Positions 33,695-34,974 of a stretch of 34,974 nt of DNA are shown here, piece by piece (position 1 is the first letter of the stretch; each line of letters opens with the position of its first letter). The stretch covers positions 1 through 34,974 of the forward strand of contig JAQRMW010000045.1 in NCBI GenBank assembly GCA_028599075.1. The letters are read 5' to 3'. The position numbers and the translations under genes were made by a program. The notes under the pieces were generated by a model, which was not told the DNA's origin, searched no databases, and worked only from the letters and a program-made list of their open reading frames with translations. This DNA is from Urechidicola sp. Lineage in GTDB: Bacteria > Bacteroidota > Bacteroidia > Flavobacteriales > Flavobacteriaceae.

Positions 33695-33721
33695 CAATTT
33701 TATGAGTTTGAATTGATGAAG

Positions 33722-33770
33722 CTTCTCGATACATTTTTATTCGTCCTCATAAAAAATACTCGAAGTGACG
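33722..33770. repeat. Imperfect palindromic intergenic repeat (CTTCTCGATA ... TACTCGAAG)
   Basis: Arms around CTTCTCGATACATTTTTAT and ATAAAAAATACTCGAAG are imperfectly complementary around a TCGTCCTC loop, followed by GTGACG. Sequences of the type TCGAGAAG/CTTCGAGT with GTGACG are, to my knowledge, common intergenic repeats in Flavobacteriia. It sits between the lipoprotein and ribF genes. Confidence 0.5.
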
Positions 33771-33784
33771 TTGAGATAATTGCA

Positions 33785-34714
33785 TTAAAATTTTGACGCA
33801 ATTTTTTGAGCAGTAATTTTATCCTTTTGCAATTGCATTTTTAAATCATCTAGCGAATCAAATTTTTGTTCGTCTCGAAGGAATTTTAATAATTCTACCT
33901 GAATTCTTTTTCCATACAAGTCATCATTAAAATCAAAAAAGTGAACCTCAATAGTTTGATGTTTTCCTTCAACCGTTGGTCTATTTCCTATATTTAACAT
34001 TCCATTATAACGAACAGTATCAATCGTTGCTTTTATGACATAAGCTCCGGGTTTAGGAATTAATTTATACGACTCTTCAATATTAATGTTTGCTGTAGGA
34101 AATCCAATTTTAGTCCCTAGGCTTTTGCCTTTTACAACAACTCCGGTTAACATAAAGTGATAGCCTAAATAATTGTTTGCTTTTTCAATATCTCCATTTA
34201 AAAGTGCCTTTCTAATTTTGGTAGAGCTTATGGTAACATTATTTAAGTTTTGAGCGGGTATTTCTTCCAGCTCAAAATCGAACATTGTACCGTATTCTTG
34301 TAATTGCTCAAAATTACCTTCTCTATTTTTTCCAAAATGATGATCGTATCCTATAATTAATTTCGAAATATTAAGTTGGTTTACAAGTACATTTCTCACA
34401 AACTCAAAAGCAGTAAGTCTAGAAAAATCTTTATCAAAAGGATGAATAATCAACTCATCTAAACCTAGGTTTTCTAAAAGTTTAGATTTCTCATTCAACG
34501 TATTAATCATTTTAACCTCATGATCTTTTTGTAAAACCATCCGTGGATGTGGAAAAAAAGTGAGTATCACCGAAACCTCATTTTGCTTTTTTGAAGCTTC
34601 TAACAATTGAGCAATTATTTTTTGATGACCAATATGAACTCCATCAAAAGTGCCAATTGTAATAATGGTCTTTTTTTTTGAAAAAAAATTAAAAAAATTA
34701 TGGGTAATATCCAA
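33785..34714 (-). CDS. ribF: Bifunctional riboflavin kinase / FAD synthetase
   Basis: This 309-residue enzyme makes FMN from riboflavin and then FAD. The N-terminal FAD synthetase domain (about 15-180) has the nucleotidyltransferase motif TIGTFDGVHIGHQKII, LTFFPHPRMVL and IIGYDHHFGKNREGNFEQL. The C-terminal riboflavin kinase domain (about 183-305) has VVKGKSLGTKIGFPTANI, the GAYVIKATID and GMLNIGNRPTVEG strands and EVHFFDFNDDLYGKRIQVELLKFLRDEQKF. The length is typical. A -7 element lies 28 nt upstream. No FMN riboswitch is visible upstream. Confidence 0.96.
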   Translation of the reverse strand: MDITHNFFNFFSKKKTIITIGTFDGVHIGHQKIIAQLLEASKKQNEVSVILTFFPHPRMVLQKDHEVKMINTLNEKSKLLENLGLDELIIHPFDKDFSRLTAFEFVRNVLVNQLNISKLIIGYDHHFGKNREGNFEQLQEYGTMFDFELEEIPAQNLNNVTISSTKIRKALLNGDIEKANNYLGYHFMLTGVVVKGKSLGTKIGFPTANINIEESYKLIPKPGAYVIKATIDTVRYNGMLNIGNRPTVEGKHQTIEVHFFDFNDDLYGKRIQVELLKFLRDEQKFDSLDDLKMQLQKDKITAQKIASKF

Positions 34715-34742
34715 TTTTATAAAGAGACAATGATTTCTAGAG

Positions 34743-34750
34743 CAAAGTTA
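34743..34750 (-). promoter_or_regulatory. -7 promoter element (TAACTTTG on the minus strand) for ribF
   Basis: The minus strand reads TAACTTTGC, matching TAnnTTTG, 28 nt before the ATG at 34714. A 12-bp palindrome (TTAACTCGTTAA, 34766-34777) lies just upstream, near where a -33 element would be. Confidence 0.5.
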
Positions 34751-34888
34751 CTACTTATTAGGGTATTAACTCGTTAAAAAAAAAGGTATTTTTTTGATTA
34801 ATTGATAATATCAGTTATATTTGAGAAAAATGAATTGAGTCGTGTTTAATATTATAAAAAAAGGTTCAAGATAGTTTAGGGAAATTTA

Positions 34889-34896
34889 TATCTTTG
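34889..34896 (+). promoter_or_regulatory. -7 promoter element TATCTTTG for the right-edge ORF
   Basis: It matches TAnnTTTG and lies 17 nt before the ATG at 34914. The preceding sequence from about 34863 (GGTTCAAGATAG) could hold the left end of an insertion sequence, but its other end is outside the window. Confidence 0.45.
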
Positions 34897-34913
34897 TAAA
34901 TTATTGAGAAACA

Positions 34914-34974
34914 ATGAAGAACAAGTATATTTTCCGTTCCCGAATTTCTGAGAAGAAATTTAGACAAATTTTAA
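34914..34974 (+). CDS. Probable IS1595-family transposase, N-terminal fragment cut by the window edge
   Basis: Only 20 codons are present, reading MKNKYIFRSRISEKKFRQ and onward, open at the edge. To my recollection this start is typical of IS1595 (ISXO2-like) transposases in Bacteroidota, which continue with a helix-turn-helix and a DDE-type catalytic domain. The codons CGT, TCC and CGA in a row are unlike the neighbouring AT-rich genes, which fits acquired DNA. The gene is preceded by a good -7 box. Inverted repeats cannot be checked without the sequence beyond the edge, so this call rests on a short match. Confidence 0.6.
   Translation, partial: MKNKYIFRSRISEKKFRQIL

Noticed and set aside
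34766..34777. 12-bp palindrome TTAACTCGTTAA near the ribF promoter as an operator
   Set aside because: Short palindromes of A and T are common in this composition and no second copy was found; it is noted only as a possibility.
34715..34800. FMN riboswitch upstream of ribF
   Set aside because: The region is short and AT-rich and lacks the conserved purine-rich multi-stem core of that riboswitch.
34816..34832. TATATTTG box followed by ATG upstream of the transposase start
   Set aside because: The ATG is followed after one codon by TGA, so there is no gene; the box may be chance in AT-rich DNA.
1..34974. CRISPR array, phage genes, toxin-antitoxin or defence island
   Set aside because: No regularly spaced short repeats, integrase, phage structural genes or recognised defence domains were seen; nearly all ORFs belong to core or secreted-enzyme families.

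Overview
The window looks like chromosomal DNA from a member of the Flavobacteriaceae (Bacteroidota). It is strongly AT-rich. Many genes are preceded by the Bacteroidota -7 promoter element TAnnTTTG. Two secreted proteins carry type IX secretion (T9SS) C-terminal sorting domains. Several Bacteroidota-typical families are present: a 7TM-DISM/LytTR regulator, an HU-CCDC81/SPOR protein, DUF4292, DUF4286 and DUF5011. Genus cannot be fixed from this sequence alone. Most of the window is core genome; mobile DNA is seen only at the right edge.

Layout. 29-7325: a membrane-bound LytTR regulator diverges from an HU/SPOR protein and an acyl-CoA thioesterase. These face a four-gene minus-strand envelope operon (sugar nucleotidyltransferase, TPR protein, DUF4292 lipoprotein, EnvC-like LytM protein). 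7326-14783: two neighbouring T9SS substrates, a 1466-residue M12B-like metalloprotease and an 877-residue endonuclease I protein, share near-identical 3' modules and each end at a strong terminator. 14808-19400: an ABC-F ATPase, a 3'-5' exonuclease and a PhoB/PhoR-like two-component pair. 19442-22872: glnS, a zinc-ribbon protein, folB, tRNA-Cys and a metallo-beta-lactamase-fold hydrolase. 22888-27162: a subtilase lipoprotein, an M1 peptidase and a SpoU-type RNA methyltransferase. 27159-34714: a mostly minus-strand housekeeping run (mgtE, rsmA, DUF4286, TPR, serS, a small lipoprotein, ribF). It is interrupted by an unlisted 47-codon plus-strand ORF with a sigma-54-like promoter. 34914 to the end: the first codons of a probable IS1595-family transposase.

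Functionally the window combines translation and cofactor genes (glnS, serS, tRNA-Cys, rsmA, RNA methyltransferase, ABC-F, folB, ribF) with envelope and secretion genes (EnvC-like, DUF4292, SPOR, T9SS substrates, lipoprotein proteases). No phage, CRISPR or defence island is visible. The observations most worth following are the mosaic sequence identity between the two T9SS substrates, the small ORF with a sigma-54-like promoter, the predicted membrane-spanning HU/SPOR protein, and short palindromic repeats in intergenic DNA. Several start codons were moved downstream from the longest ORF because the longer versions run through a promoter, terminator or repeat, or lack the signal peptide at the N terminus.
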